Source: Gammaproteobacteria bacterium (GTDB lineage Bacteria > Pseudomonadota > Gammaproteobacteria > DSM-16500). Taken from it: a DNA stretch of 57,668 nucleotides. The stretch is taken from NCBI GenBank assembly GCA_013287025.1, contig JABDEN010000004.1, forward strand, positions 1 through 57,668, given 5' to 3'. The notes below the pieces were generated by a model that did not search any database, had not been told where the DNA came from, and worked only from the letters and a program-made list of their open reading frames with translations. Numbering within the stretch: position 1 is the stretch's first letter; every line of letters begins with the position of its first letter. The position numbers and the translations under genes are program-made. Shown here piece after piece: positions 45,513 through 55,365 of the stretch.

Positions 45513-45911
45513 ATGAATAAATTTTTAATAATGCTTATTTTTATAATAAGTGGATTAGCCGGATTTTTTCTATCTCTATATTTGCATCGAAATAAAGAGG
45601 TGCAAATAATGGAGACTTATCATTATCCCGCTACATTTGTAAATCAATTAAAGGGAGATCCTGAAGCCGGTAAGAAAATTTTTTTAGAATTCTGCGGAGC
45701 TTGCCACAATGAAAACCCTTCAGTTGATGTAAACGCGCCCCGCATTGGAGATAAGATAAAATGGGGAGCATACCGAGATTTAAAAATGCCTACATTACTT
45801 AAACTTACCATTCAAGGAAATGGTGCAATGCCAGCGAGAGGCGGGTGCTTTGAATGTAGCGATGCGCAGTTGGAGATGGCGATACAGTATATTTTAGATA
45901 ATTCTTTTTAG
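45513..45911 (+). CDS. Membrane-anchored cytochrome c5-like monohaem protein
   Basis: The 132-residue protein has an N-terminal membrane anchor (residues 4-22) and one haem site, CGACH, followed by NAPRIGDKIKWG, GAMPARGGC with the axial Met, and the c5-type CFECSD disulfide. It closely resembles the two C-terminal domains of the tetrahaem protein at 36068-37630. The ATG follows the previous stop directly. It is the last gene of the oxidase operon and a plausible electron donor to it. Confidence 0.93.
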   Translation: MNKFLIMLIFIISGLAGFFLSLYLHRNKEVQIMETYHYPATFVNQLKGDPEAGKKIFLEFCGACHNENPSVDVNAPRIGDKIKWGAYRDLKMPTLLKLTIQGNGAMPARGGCFECSDAQLEMAIQYILDNSF

Positions 45912-45930
45912 TGAGTCTTAGCCTGCAAAC

Positions 45931-46101
45931 ACTGCCATGCCAGCTAAAAACATCAGGGGTCTCTACACAACCGTCGTCCCGCGGCTTGTCCTAAGGGATC
46001 CAGAAAGCCTGCAATGCCGCTCTGGATCCCGCGGACAAGCCGCGGGACGACGAGTTCTTTGACTTGTGTAGAGACCTCTGTAAAAACATGCTGGCATGAC
46101 A
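45931..46101. repeat. Triple-nested palindromic repeat
   Basis: The outermost layer is family-B-like (CTGCCATGCCAGCTAAAAAC on the left, AAAAACATGCTGGCATGACA on the right). Inside it is an inverted repeat GGTCTCTACACAA / TTGTGTAGAGACC. The core is a family-C element (about 45972-46052, CGTCGTCCCGCGG to CCGCGGGACGACG). The middle layer recurs beside the C element at 26229-26374, suggesting that it is the true end of a longer C element. It lies between convergent genes. Confidence 0.9.
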
Positions 46102-46118
46102 TTACCTGCTTTCGAATT

Positions 46119-49100
46119 TTATCTTTCTTGTCTTTTTAAAGGACGCTCGAGAGTTTCTTCGGGTGTTGATTGCATTTCTGAAAGTGATTGTAAATATTCA
46201 ATGGTATCTTTCGCATCTTCGATTTCTAATGCAATACATAGCATATCAACCCGAGCATTTTGATCATCGGTATTAAGCTTTTCTACATTCGACAATAATT
46301 CGGTAAAATAACCTAATCTTTCATATTGTTTCTCGATTCGTTTACTTATGCTTCTATTTTCTTCGCTTTCTTTAAATAAAAGGAATGGTTGATATTGATA
46401 AGTAAATGGAACCTCCGGCGGATTTGGACTTACAGAAGGTACTATCGTACTTATTGTCGAAGGAGTTGAGCTTGAACTTAATGTTTGTTGCATCGAAGTC
46501 GTACTGCTCATTTCTTTTCGTTTATGAGATGGAGTTTCTTTTGGTCCCGGAATAAATATACTTAACTCTTTTTCTCTTTGCGCCCTATATTGGGGGTCAA
46601 TTATTTTGTTAATATGATTTGGATTGGAATCTAAAAATGCGAGATCATCTGCAAAGCTAACGTTAGCGTCTGAAAAAGTTAACACATAGCCGATTTTACC
46701 TTGGCTCGGATCTTTTTTCGTTCGAACCGTTCGTCCTATTTGTTGTTTCACCACATCTCCATTTTTTGCACTTTGAGCTATCACAGCATAGCCTAACTCA
46801 TTATCACTATATCCAATTCTTAGCATTCCGACAGCAATGGCAACAGCCTTAGATTTTTCTTCAAGAAATTTTTTAATTTGCGTTGCTGAGGCTTTCTCAT
46901 ATTTTGAGTGAATAATGAAAACCTTTATATCATTTTTTTCGAAATTACGTTGAATAGCTACCAAATCTGACTTCGGTGGTATATAAACAATACCTTTATA
47001 ATTAATTAACGGCTCGCCTTCTGGATGTAAATGCGTTTTCAACATTTGCGGTAAGTTTTCAAGTAAAGTTACAGCGTTTTCCTTTGAATATTTTTCTTTA
47101 AATTTGCGAATCAGCAAAGGAGCTAACACTTTTTTTATGACTGCTTCTTCACGTGAATATTCGAAAACTGGATTTTTCTGTTCTTCATGTGTTGGTGTTG
47201 CGGTGAAAGATAATCGTATCAATTGACCTTGTTCTTCGGAAAACTTTTTAATTTTTATCATATTTCTATCAGCAATAGTATGACTTTCATCTAGTAATAA
47301 AATGGCAGGATTAAAAGCATCTTTTGATTGTTCAATCGCTTTCAAAAAACTTTTTTGACAAAAAATAAAAACAATATTTTTATTTTTAAATGATTCATGA
47401 TTAATTAAATCGACATTTACCGATTGTTGATCCGAGTATACGCATACAATGTGTTCTTCTTTAATAGGATTTGGGAATTTTGAACACACTTTTTTGAAAT
47501 CATCATAAAATTGTTTTACCAAATCACGCGTAGGTGTCACTATTACAATAGGTCTGTTGAGACCAATTTCATGCATGCAATGCGCGATTGCAATTTGTAA
47601 AATAGTTTTCCCAGTTCCTGTTGCTAAATCAAATAACCCAAGTGTATTCTTATACACCATTAATTTTTTTAAAGCTGCCATTTGATGCGGCATTAAAATT
47701 GTTTTTAATTCATCAATTCTAAAAGCAATCATGCCTTGCAATTTTTTCATTAATGATTTTGTATCTAAATCATAATTTCCTAAAAGTTGGAAAGTAGGAG
47801 TTTTATTAAATTCTACATGTTGCGCTTCTGAGTGGTATTTTAATAAATCTGCATTTTTCACTTTTTCATTATATTTTTCTCTGTTAAGTAAATTTTGTTC
47901 GATAATTTTTTTCAAATGACCTAATACCGCTTTAACTCGCGTCATATCTTCAACGGAAGTATGAATATGTTGACTTAATTCATCAGTCAAATAAACTTTT
48001 ACTTTTGCTTGGTTAAGTGTGACAAGACAAGAATTTTTCTGCGCATTCGTGCGAGTCAAGCAGAAATCACTCCTTGATAATTTAAGATATCCTTTTGTAC
48101 CCTTTGGCTTAAATATTTCTTCCAGCATAAGTTGCATGTAATAATCTTCGCCCCAATAATTTGCACACGCGGCTGGGGGGAATAGTAAAACCATTTGCTC
48201 TAACGTTAAGTTTTCTCTAATTGCTTTCATGTTATACATAAATAATTTTGAGCCAAGCTCATTCAGCTTAATTTGTTTTTCAAAATAAGTTCGAGTGGGA
48301 ACGCTGGTGCAAATGGTGGTATGCGCCATGTTTTGATCTAACATGCTAGAATAAAAAGAAACCCAAGGATGTGCTTTGTCTTCAGATTGCACCGAAATAT
48401 TTTTGACATTATCATCCATCACCATGCAATGGCTTAATTTAAGATGATAAGCAAGCAGCATAGCCGATAAACGTCTGGATATTAAGAGTGGTAATTTATC
48501 GTTATAATTACCATGCGTTTTGGATTCTAATTTTGTGACCGAAAGAACAGTTAAATTATTATGATTTGTGTACGGAGAGATTGCTTCTAATTGTTCTTCT
48601 GGCACCACTAATATAGTTTGTACATCCTTATCTTCTGAAGATGGAATGAAAGCATTTTCTTTCCTACCTGCAAATATAAATATAACTTTCTTTTTATTAA
48701 AATCATCTAAGGTGCAGTGTGTTATCAATGTAGCTTCGAAATTCAGTGAATCATTATTAATTGTTATAGGAATTTCTTTCTGGTTATATCGGTTAAGACA
48801 AAAGTAAGTTTTTAATAATTCTAATTTAATTTCTGATTTGTATTGTTGTCGGGGGACAGGCTCACTAGGTCTTTCATAAGGCAATTGTTGTTTTGCTTCC
48901 TGCCCTAAATATCTTGAACCAATTCCTGCTGTTGGTATAAATTCATCTGATATTAAATTGGGTATTGTAGTACTATCAATTGTAAAACCTGTATCACTAG
49001 AGGATTCTTCTTTTGAATCAAGCCTGGTTGCAAAATCTTCTGATGTTTCTGAATTAAACCAGGATGCAAACTCTTTTTCGAGAGAGGAAGATTTAGTATC

Positions 49101-50120
49101 TTCCGGCGGAAATAAGCTTTCGAGGAAATTATCATCGACAGAATTGGAATCGCTGCTAGAAGAGCTCGAGCTACTAGATGAACTTGAACTGATTGATGAG
49201 TTGGAACTGGAACTATCAGTACCATTAGAACTAAAATGGTATTGCTTTTCAACATTAAAATTCATACCCCACTCGATGGGTGACTTAAAGGGTGAAAAAC
49301 CATTACTAATATTGCTAGTGTCAAATGAAAATGAATCAAATAATGTTGAGGGACAATCAATTTCAAGTGAACGATTAAAATCGTCAAAAGCATTATCGAC
49401 TAACAAAGAAGTTGATTGTTTTGAAAATTTATTTTCGAAGGGAATAGGACTTGGATTTTTTGAAATTAAATAAGGAAGTGGACTTGAAGGCTCATCAACA
49501 AGATTTATAAGATCATCGGGGTTAAAAATTTCGTGATATTTTTTTTCTTTGTCGACAAGTTTTTTTGCGGGATATCTCAGAATATCTATTAGGGGAGATC
49601 GTCGTACTTTAGAGGCGTAAAGGGATTCCCATGTCCAAGGATCTTCTCTCCTAAATATATAATTTTGTTTAATCATACGGCCAGTATCTTCCTCTATCCC
49701 AGGACCAGAAGCAACTGGCGCATCTTCGCCATTGTCACAATATACAAATTTTAAAAATTCAGGTGTTTTGCTCAATCGAGTATAAGTTGTAAAGTGACGC
49801 TGATACCTTATTGTATCTTCCGGACGAGTATCTTCAATGGTTCCTGATGCTAATCCGTTTAAATTTTTGGACATTAATGGGATTAGATTTTCATCAATAG
49901 GCTCAAAAGTATCTTCATATACATATGTGCCCCACGGTGGTATTCCATAAACATCGACCGGTTTTTGTGTATATAAAAAAGTATTTCCACTCTCATCCGT
50001 AAGTCGAAAAGTATTTAAGGGTTGAGACGGAATCTCTGGAAACATTATTTTTTGTTTCTTTTTCTCTTTCTCTTTGGGTTTATCATTGTTGTCCGAATTT
50101 GGTAAAGAATTGCGCTGCAT
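46119..50120 (-). CDS. Large fusion of a GT-A glycosyltransferase-like domain and an SF2 helicase
   Basis: In this 1333-residue protein, residues 1-430 are unrecognised and include a Ser-only tract near 300. Residues about 460-760 look like a GT-A glycosyltransferase: VIFIFAGRKENAF, ILVVPEEQL, then RRLSAMLLAYHLK followed by CMVMDDNV near 568 (a DxD-type metal/sugar-nucleotide motif) and WGEDYYMQLML near 657 (an xED-like acceptor motif). Residues about 805-1200 are an SF2 helicase: ATGTGKT near 834, TPTRDL, LLDESH near 944, SFTATPT, and QQIGRTVRT near 1128. The C-terminus is Ser/Thr-rich. GAGAG precedes the ATG. Glycosyltransferase-helicase fusions are known among DNA-base-modifying and GREB1-like families; assignment to them is inference. 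There is no signal peptide. Confidence 0.82.
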   Translation of the reverse strand: MQRNSLPNSDNNDKPKEKEKKKQKIMFPEIPSQPLNTFRLTDESGNTFLYTQKPVDVYGIPPWGTYVYEDTFEPIDENLIPLMSKNLNGLASGTIEDTRPEDTIRYQRHFTTYTRLSKTPEFLKFVYCDNGEDAPVASGPGIEEDTGRMIKQNYIFRREDPWTWESLYASKVRRSPLIDILRYPAKKLVDKEKKYHEIFNPDDLINLVDEPSSPLPYLISKNPSPIPFENKFSKQSTSLLVDNAFDDFNRSLEIDCPSTLFDSFSFDTSNISNGFSPFKSPIEWGMNFNVEKQYHFSSNGTDSSSSNSSISSSSSSSSSSSSSDSNSVDDNFLESLFPPEDTKSSSLEKEFASWFNSETSEDFATRLDSKEESSSDTGFTIDSTTIPNLISDEFIPTAGIGSRYLGQEAKQQLPYERPSEPVPRQQYKSEIKLELLKTYFCLNRYNQKEIPITINNDSLNFEATLITHCTLDDFNKKKVIFIFAGRKENAFIPSSEDKDVQTILVVPEEQLEAISPYTNHNNLTVLSVTKLESKTHGNYNDKLPLLISRRLSAMLLAYHLKLSHCMVMDDNVKNISVQSEDKAHPWVSFYSSMLDQNMAHTTICTSVPTRTYFEKQIKLNELGSKLFMYNMKAIRENLTLEQMVLLFPPAACANYWGEDYYMQLMLEEIFKPKGTKGYLKLSRSDFCLTRTNAQKNSCLVTLNQAKVKVYLTDELSQHIHTSVEDMTRVKAVLGHLKKIIEQNLLNREKYNEKVKNADLLKYHSEAQHVEFNKTPTFQLLGNYDLDTKSLMKKLQGMIAFRIDELKTILMPHQMAALKKLMVYKNTLGLFDLATGTGKTILQIAIAHCMHEIGLNRPIVIVTPTRDLVKQFYDDFKKVCSKFPNPIKEEHIVCVYSDQQSVNVDLINHESFKNKNIVFIFCQKSFLKAIEQSKDAFNPAILLLDESHTIADRNMIKIKKFSEEQGQLIRLSFTATPTHEEQKNPVFEYSREEAVIKKVLAPLLIRKFKEKYSKENAVTLLENLPQMLKTHLHPEGEPLINYKGIVYIPPKSDLVAIQRNFEKNDIKVFIIHSKYEKASATQIKKFLEEKSKAVAIAVGMLRIGYSDNELGYAVIAQSAKNGDVVKQQIGRTVRTKKDPSQGKIGYVLTFSDANVSFADDLAFLDSNPNHINKIIDPQYRAQREKELSIFIPGPKETPSHKRKEMSSTTSMQQTLSSSSTPSTISTIVPSVSPNPPEVPFTYQYQPFLLFKESEENRSISKRIEKQYERLGYFTELLSNVEKLNTDDQNARVDMLCIALEIEDAKDTIEYLQSLSEMQSTPEETLERPLKRQER

Positions 50121-50253
50121 ATATTATGCTCTCTCGTTTATGTATGATAAATAGAGCAATAATATCTATTAAATTGATCAAAAACAATTAATTTGTTCAA
50201 ATTATTATTTATTTTGTCAATTTTTGATGTTTTTTTTGCACAATAATGGTCCA

Positions 50254-53200
50254 TTACATAGGTAGAGCCTTTTTGTCGCCAGAAGGTAATATTTTACTGA
50301 TGAATTCCGGCAGCTTAAATTGCATAAAACTATGAAAAGATACCGGCGTTTGTTTAGCGGGTGCTTTTAAGGATTCGATGATTTCATCTCCTTTCATTTC
50401 AATAAAAATTTGAGCGAGTTCACCCGAAAAAACAAATTTTGGGTTTTCTAAGAATATAAGAGTTTCTAGGAAAAGTTTTTTCATGTAATGATCTTCATGA
50501 TTTTGAAGTAATTTTTTTAATTCTGTCTCAATGAAAAAAGCTGGGGTTTTATAACAATTACCTAACCGTGAAATATAATTTTTCCACCATTCATTAAATT
50601 TATCCAATATATGTAATATCACAACATCATCGTCGTTATGATCTAATTCATATCTCATAAAACGTGTCGCATCGGCACTCGCATCCGTTTTAAATTTCGC
50701 CCATACTAGCATGTTATCTTCTTTGATATTCATAGGTAATGAAAAAAAGATATTTTGCAGAATAAATAATTTATGCATTAAATTATGATAAAAAATATTT
50801 TCGCTTGAAATAAATTTTTCTCGTTTTTCTCTATGCGTATGCATCAGTGATATTTTATCTTCTATAGTTTTTTCTTCATTCTCAGCTCTAGATAATTGCC
50901 CTTCGTATAGAATGTAATGAAAAGTCCCTTTTTTTCCTTGTCTTCCTGTTCTACCAAAAGCTTGTTTTTCTACACGTAAATTAATCGCCGGGAATGTCAT
51001 AATGACATGTAATCCACCTCCTGCTTCTGCTTCCCTGGTCGTAATAATATCTGAACCGCGTCCCGCACAGTTTGTGGCGATTGTGGCAACGCCGGGACTT
51101 CCCGCAAGGCTTAAAATAATTTCGGCAGAAAGTGCTTGAACACCATTATAAAGCTGGAGTGATTTATTATTATTTTTAAGTAAAAATTGATTAAAAATTT
51201 TAGATTTTTCAATATCCTCACATAAAATTAGCGTAGGTCTTTTGGCCGCATTCATTTGTTGAATTTGTTTATTAACCGCAATGAGTTGTGCTTCTTCATC
51301 TTTTTCGATGATATGAGGTATTTGATTTTTTAAACTAGGTTTATATGAGGGAGAATCATAAGTATTAATTTTGTAAAGTTGTTGCAATTCATTCCTAGAA
51401 GATTCAGAGCCAAGCGTACCTGTCACGCCCGTCAAAATTTTATATTTATTAAAATATTCAATATGACTAATCGACCCAGTCGTTAATGATTCATTTTTTA
51501 TAGGTAAATGATGTTTTGCTTCTAAAATTTGATGTAAGCCACCTTGCCAACGAGTCATTTCACTTGCAATTTGTCCCGTATGTAGTTTATCCACAATCTT
51601 AATACATGGGCCTGTTGAAGATTTGTTAGATTTTGTTTCATTATTATCAATAATATATTCTTTATTTTCAGAAAAAATTTGTGCGGTAAGTGCGCTTTTA
51701 AGCCACGTTTTGGCGAGCAGAGCATTAATCTCTATTCCTTGTGATTTTAATTCTGCTTGTAAATTTTCTTGGTTTTGATCTATTTTTTCAGTTTTTGAAA
51801 CCCAATTCCAAATCATGCCATATACTTCTTTGGGGAATTCTTCGTCATTGTTTTTGGAGAGAATTGCTTGATTACGTTGCATATCGATAAACATGCTATC
51901 TACTTCGTCGACCACAGCGACATCGTAGGGACGTTTTCTTCTACCATCCCATTCACCTTGTGTTTCGCCGCGTAAATATGCAAATTCAAAATCAGAAATC
52001 GTACCGTACACAATATTATTATCAAAAAATTGGCTATTTTCTTGATTAATACTGTGCGAAACAGAAATTCCAAGTGATTCAAAAAAAGATTTAAATTTTT
52101 TGGCATCACGTATCGCCAACGTATCTGAAGTAGTGATGATATCAACGACATGTTGTTTTAAAACATAAAAAGCAGCGAGCATTGCAATAAGCGTTGATTT
52201 TCCTTCTCCCGTTTTGATTTGCGCGATGCGCCTTGGTTGATTGACCAATGCTAGTAAATTTAACATTTGAATATTATATGGATTAATATGTAGTGTTTCT
52301 TTTATTTGTAAACGAATAATAGCGATGAGCATTAATTCGGCATCTTCGTTTTTTTTGTCATGATCTAATGTTAGAAGAACACTTTTTAATTCTCGTTGAA
52401 TTCCTAATCTACCTTCTATTAATAGCTTTTCTCCTAGTGATTTAATTCGAAAATATTTGCTTTCAATCTCTTTTAATTCAGTAGCAAGAACAGGGTATTC
52501 AACCTCATTCGATTTGGTTTGAAAATCATGTATTACTTCTTCGATAGGTCTTTCAGGGAATTTTAATTGGAATTCTTTCATGATGACGTCATGAATTTCA
52601 TCTTTTATAGATGCGAAATCATCTTTATATTTGTCTATCAGTGCAAAAAGATTGTGGATCGAATCTTTTGATAATTGTAATGAATAATTAAATAGTACCA
52701 AAATATTTTCTTGCGATAATTTAAGTGTAATAATTTTTTTAATTAAAATGATAAAATTTTCTTTCCCGATAATAACTTCTATTTCCTGTGCCAAATCAAA
52801 AATTTGATTTATTAATATGTTGCCTATGTCAATCAGATAATGTAGTAACTGCATGTTGCAATTAATAAATTGAATATCAATTTCATTTTCTGATTCAATA
52901 TACTCGTGGAAATAGGTTAAATAATTGAAAAATTTATCATTTGGACAATTTGCTGGTGTTGGGATATTGGCAAATGCAAATCGTAATAAATTTTTTAATA
53001 ATTCATTTTTTTTATTTATCTGATTTATTAAAATAATATCAGCTATTCTAGTAATATTTGTCCATAATGATTGCGCATCGATGATGCTCTGCAAGAATGC
53101 AAGGGAATGATCTAATAGTTTATTTGAAATTAATGCTCTAATAATATCTCGTAAATTTTCAAATTTCTCATCGTCATAAATGAGATGAATGAGTAAAACT

Positions 53201-53952
53201 TTATTAAAAGTCATTTCGAACGTTTTTTGTTTCCATATGTCGAGGTATTTTTTACTATTATTAAATGAATGATTAAATAAAATTATATTTTGTTCTAGAA
53301 GCGAAAATATTTCATGATCTTTTAATGTATATTGATAATGCTGATGTTCCTTATATAATTTATTAACTTGTTCAGGATTTAAATATAATACATCAGAATT
53401 TTTCCTTTCAAGTATTTCGTTTATTTTTTTAATAGATTTTGGAATAAATAATTGAAGTATCACTTCTTTTGAAAATTCATCTATTGCACGAGTTAAATTA
53501 ATTTTAGTGGTATATATTATTTGAAATTCAATCAAGGATTTTTTGAATTCAAGATCTCGATTAGAAGACTTATTGATTTCAAGAAGTTTCGTCACAAAAA
53601 TAATACCCTCCAAAATACCTGCAGGGGGTTTTGATTTTATTGTTTTTTTAGCTTTTTCAAAAAGCTTTTGAATTGCTAATAATTCGTATGAGACAGATTG
53701 TGTGCTGTGAAGATGAGAATCTTTATGCTCAATCGACTTTAAACCGTAATGGGTATATTTGGCGATTTTATGATGATATTTAACTAACTTATTAAGAAGC
53801 TCACCAAGCCGAGAGATAGCGGTATAATAGTGATAATAATTATCAATATTTGGGTTGCTTTTTAATTCACTTTCAAAAAAAATTTTAGCTTTAGTAAATT
53901 GCCGTTCAGAAATATATTGAAGGCCTGAGTTAAAATCCCTTTTAGTCATCAT
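50254..53952 (-). CDS. SecA-like DEAD ATPase with long novel N-terminus
   Basis: The second half of this 1232-residue protein is clearly SecA-like: QIKTGEGKST near residue 581, ITTSDTLAIRDAKKF, VVDEVDSM near 683, ILTGVTGTLGSE, NCAGRGSDI near 964 and QAFGRTGRQGKKGTFHY near 1000. The first ~500 residues are helical and unlike SecA, beginning with a TPR-like unit (GLQYISERQFTKAKIFFE). The SecA C-terminal zinc-binding tail (CxCxSGxxxxxC) is absent. It is therefore not the housekeeping SecA but an accessory or effector-type relative. The start at 53952 has GGAG 7 bases upstream. It is divergent from the methyltransferase gene and lies 133 bases upstream of the helicase fusion on the same strand. 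Confidence 0.85.
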   Translation of the reverse strand: MMTKRDFNSGLQYISERQFTKAKIFFESELKSNPNIDNYYHYYTAISRLGELLNKLVKYHHKIAKYTHYGLKSIEHKDSHLHSTQSVSYELLAIQKLFEKAKKTIKSKPPAGILEGIIFVTKLLEINKSSNRDLEFKKSLIEFQIIYTTKINLTRAIDEFSKEVILQLFIPKSIKKINEILERKNSDVLYLNPEQVNKLYKEHQHYQYTLKDHEIFSLLEQNIILFNHSFNNSKKYLDIWKQKTFEMTFNKVLLIHLIYDDEKFENLRDIIRALISNKLLDHSLAFLQSIIDAQSLWTNITRIADIILINQINKKNELLKNLLRFAFANIPTPANCPNDKFFNYLTYFHEYIESENEIDIQFINCNMQLLHYLIDIGNILINQIFDLAQEIEVIIGKENFIILIKKIITLKLSQENILVLFNYSLQLSKDSIHNLFALIDKYKDDFASIKDEIHDVIMKEFQLKFPERPIEEVIHDFQTKSNEVEYPVLATELKEIESKYFRIKSLGEKLLIEGRLGIQRELKSVLLTLDHDKKNEDAELMLIAIIRLQIKETLHINPYNIQMLNLLALVNQPRRIAQIKTGEGKSTLIAMLAAFYVLKQHVVDIITTSDTLAIRDAKKFKSFFESLGISVSHSINQENSQFFDNNIVYGTISDFEFAYLRGETQGEWDGRRKRPYDVAVVDEVDSMFIDMQRNQAILSKNNDEEFPKEVYGMIWNWVSKTEKIDQNQENLQAELKSQGIEINALLAKTWLKSALTAQIFSENKEYIIDNNETKSNKSSTGPCIKIVDKLHTGQIASEMTRWQGGLHQILEAKHHLPIKNESLTTGSISHIEYFNKYKILTGVTGTLGSESSRNELQQLYKINTYDSPSYKPSLKNQIPHIIEKDEEAQLIAVNKQIQQMNAAKRPTLILCEDIEKSKIFNQFLLKNNNKSLQLYNGVQALSAEIILSLAGSPGVATIATNCAGRGSDIITTREAEAGGGLHVIMTFPAINLRVEKQAFGRTGRQGKKGTFHYILYEGQLSRAENEEKTIEDKISLMHTHREKREKFISSENIFYHNLMHKLFILQNIFFSLPMNIKEDNMLVWAKFKTDASADATRFMRYELDHNDDDVVILHILDKFNEWWKNYISRLGNCYKTPAFFIETELKKLLQNHEDHYMKKLFLETLIFLENPKFVFSGELAQIFIEMKGDEIIESLKAPAKQTPVSFHSFMQFKLPEFISKILPSGDKKALPM

Positions 53953-54065
53953 GATGATGTTTCTCCGAATGTGTAATGTTTTTTTTCGTTAATTCATGCA
54001 ATTTAAATTGCGATGATTGTATCAGAATGACATATTATATTAAAAAATAAAATAATTGAATAATT

Positions 54066-55337
54066 TTGAATAAAGGTATTGCTAAAATTAAAAATCATAA
54101 TACAATTGGACACCTTAATATAAATGGTACATATATGGATATTCAATTATTTAAAAATAAAACTACAAAAGCAATTTTAGAATGCGGCTTACTTGATTCA
54201 AGAATGTCATTATCTTCAGAAATTTTTCTGAGAGAATTTGAAGAGATTTTTTCAAATAAAGAAATTTCTGATCATTTAAAGATGACTCAAATGACAGTGT
54301 TATTCGAAGGTTTTTATAATTCACTTTCTGATACTAATTTATTAAAACCTAAATTTTTAAATATTAGATTAGAAAGATGGAAACATCATTTTGGAACGCC
54401 TTTTATTGAATTTTTGATTACTTTTCAGAAGGAATTAGAACAAACTAAGAAAATTTTTATTGAAGAATCTTCATTTTCAACCAAGCCCTGGCACATTCTT
54501 GACTCAAAAAATCTTAATACCAATAAAGAAAATTTTATTTGTATGGATGAAAAATCTATTTCAAAAATCCCGGTGCCAGAAAAGAATGAAAAAAAAGGCG
54601 AATTCCTTAAAACTTATAATCACATGGGAGGGTTTACTACGACACCATCTGATCCTGTGTCTCGAAAATTTATAAAATTTATTGAAAAAAATAAAGAAAG
54701 TGTTGTGCTTGAAATTGGGGCTGCTTTTGGTGCTGCAACCTTGAAAGCATTATCCAAAAATGCAATAGTTTATTGTAATGATATTGATCCTCAAAATCTG
54801 GCAGTAGTGAAAAATCGTTATTTAAATCATTTAAACAATGAATCTAAAAAAGATGCAGAGAAAAGTTTAATTTTATTACCAGCGGCCTTTCCTGATGAAT
54901 TAAAATTACCCAATAACTTTTTTGATGCTATCCTAATATGTCGAGTTTTACATTTCTTTCGAGGTGAAAAAATTGACGAATCTTTATCTCAATTATTTAA
55001 GTATTTAAAACCGGGCGGAAAACTCTTCGTTGTATGTGAAACACCATATTTAAAAAATTGGATTAAATTTATTCCTGAATATCAAAAGAGAGAATTAGAA
55101 GGGCAGGAATGGCCAGGTGAGATAAGTGATCCAGAAAATTTTGAAAATAGCGGATTTGTAGCATCATTACCTAAATTCGTACACTGGATTTCTAGAGATG
55201 TTCTTGCTAAATGTTTAAAAAAGGCCGATTTCGAAATAGAACATTTATCCTACATCGATAGGCAGGGTCAATTTCCAGAACAATTATTATTAGATGGCCG
55301 TGAAAGTATTGGAGCTGTTGCAGTTAAAAAAATTTAG
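54066..55337 (+). CDS. SAM-dependent methyltransferase with unknown N-terminal region
   Basis: Residues about 200-330 of this 423-residue frame form a class I methyltransferase: VVLEIGAAFGAAT is motif I, VYCNDIDPQNL the acidic loop, FDAILICRVLHFF motif IV and KYLKPGGKLFVVCET motif V. The N-terminal ~190 residues (SSEIFLREFEEIFSNKEIS and so on) are not recognised. The start is uncertain: TTG 54066 has no clear ribosome site and ATG 54135 (MDIQLF) is an alternative. It is followed after 28 bases by another unknown gene, probably in one operon with the transporter gene. The substrate is unknown. Confidence 0.8.
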   Translation: MNKGIAKIKNHNTIGHLNINGTYMDIQLFKNKTTKAILECGLLDSRMSLSSEIFLREFEEIFSNKEISDHLKMTQMTVLFEGFYNSLSDTNLLKPKFLNIRLERWKHHFGTPFIEFLITFQKELEQTKKIFIEESSFSTKPWHILDSKNLNTNKENFICMDEKSISKIPVPEKNEKKGEFLKTYNHMGGFTTTPSDPVSRKFIKFIEKNKESVVLEIGAAFGAATLKALSKNAIVYCNDIDPQNLAVVKNRYLNHLNNESKKDAEKSLILLPAAFPDELKLPNNFFDAILICRVLHFFRGEKIDESLSQLFKYLKPGGKLFVVCETPYLKNWIKFIPEYQKRELEGQEWPGEISDPENFENSGFVASLPKFVHWISRDVLAKCLKKADFEIEHLSYIDRQGQFPEQLLLDGRESIGAVAVKKI

Positions 55338-55365
55338 CCATGTGAGATTGATAAGGAGTAAGGTA

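Noticed and set aside
48958..49473. Plus-strand frame rich in Glu and Leu opposite the helicase fusion
   Set aside because: It arises opposite the poly-Ser region of the real gene and has no ribosome site.
50254..53952. Housekeeping SecA translocase
   Set aside because: The motor motifs match, but the length, the foreign N-terminus and the missing zinc-binding tail argue against the general translocase.
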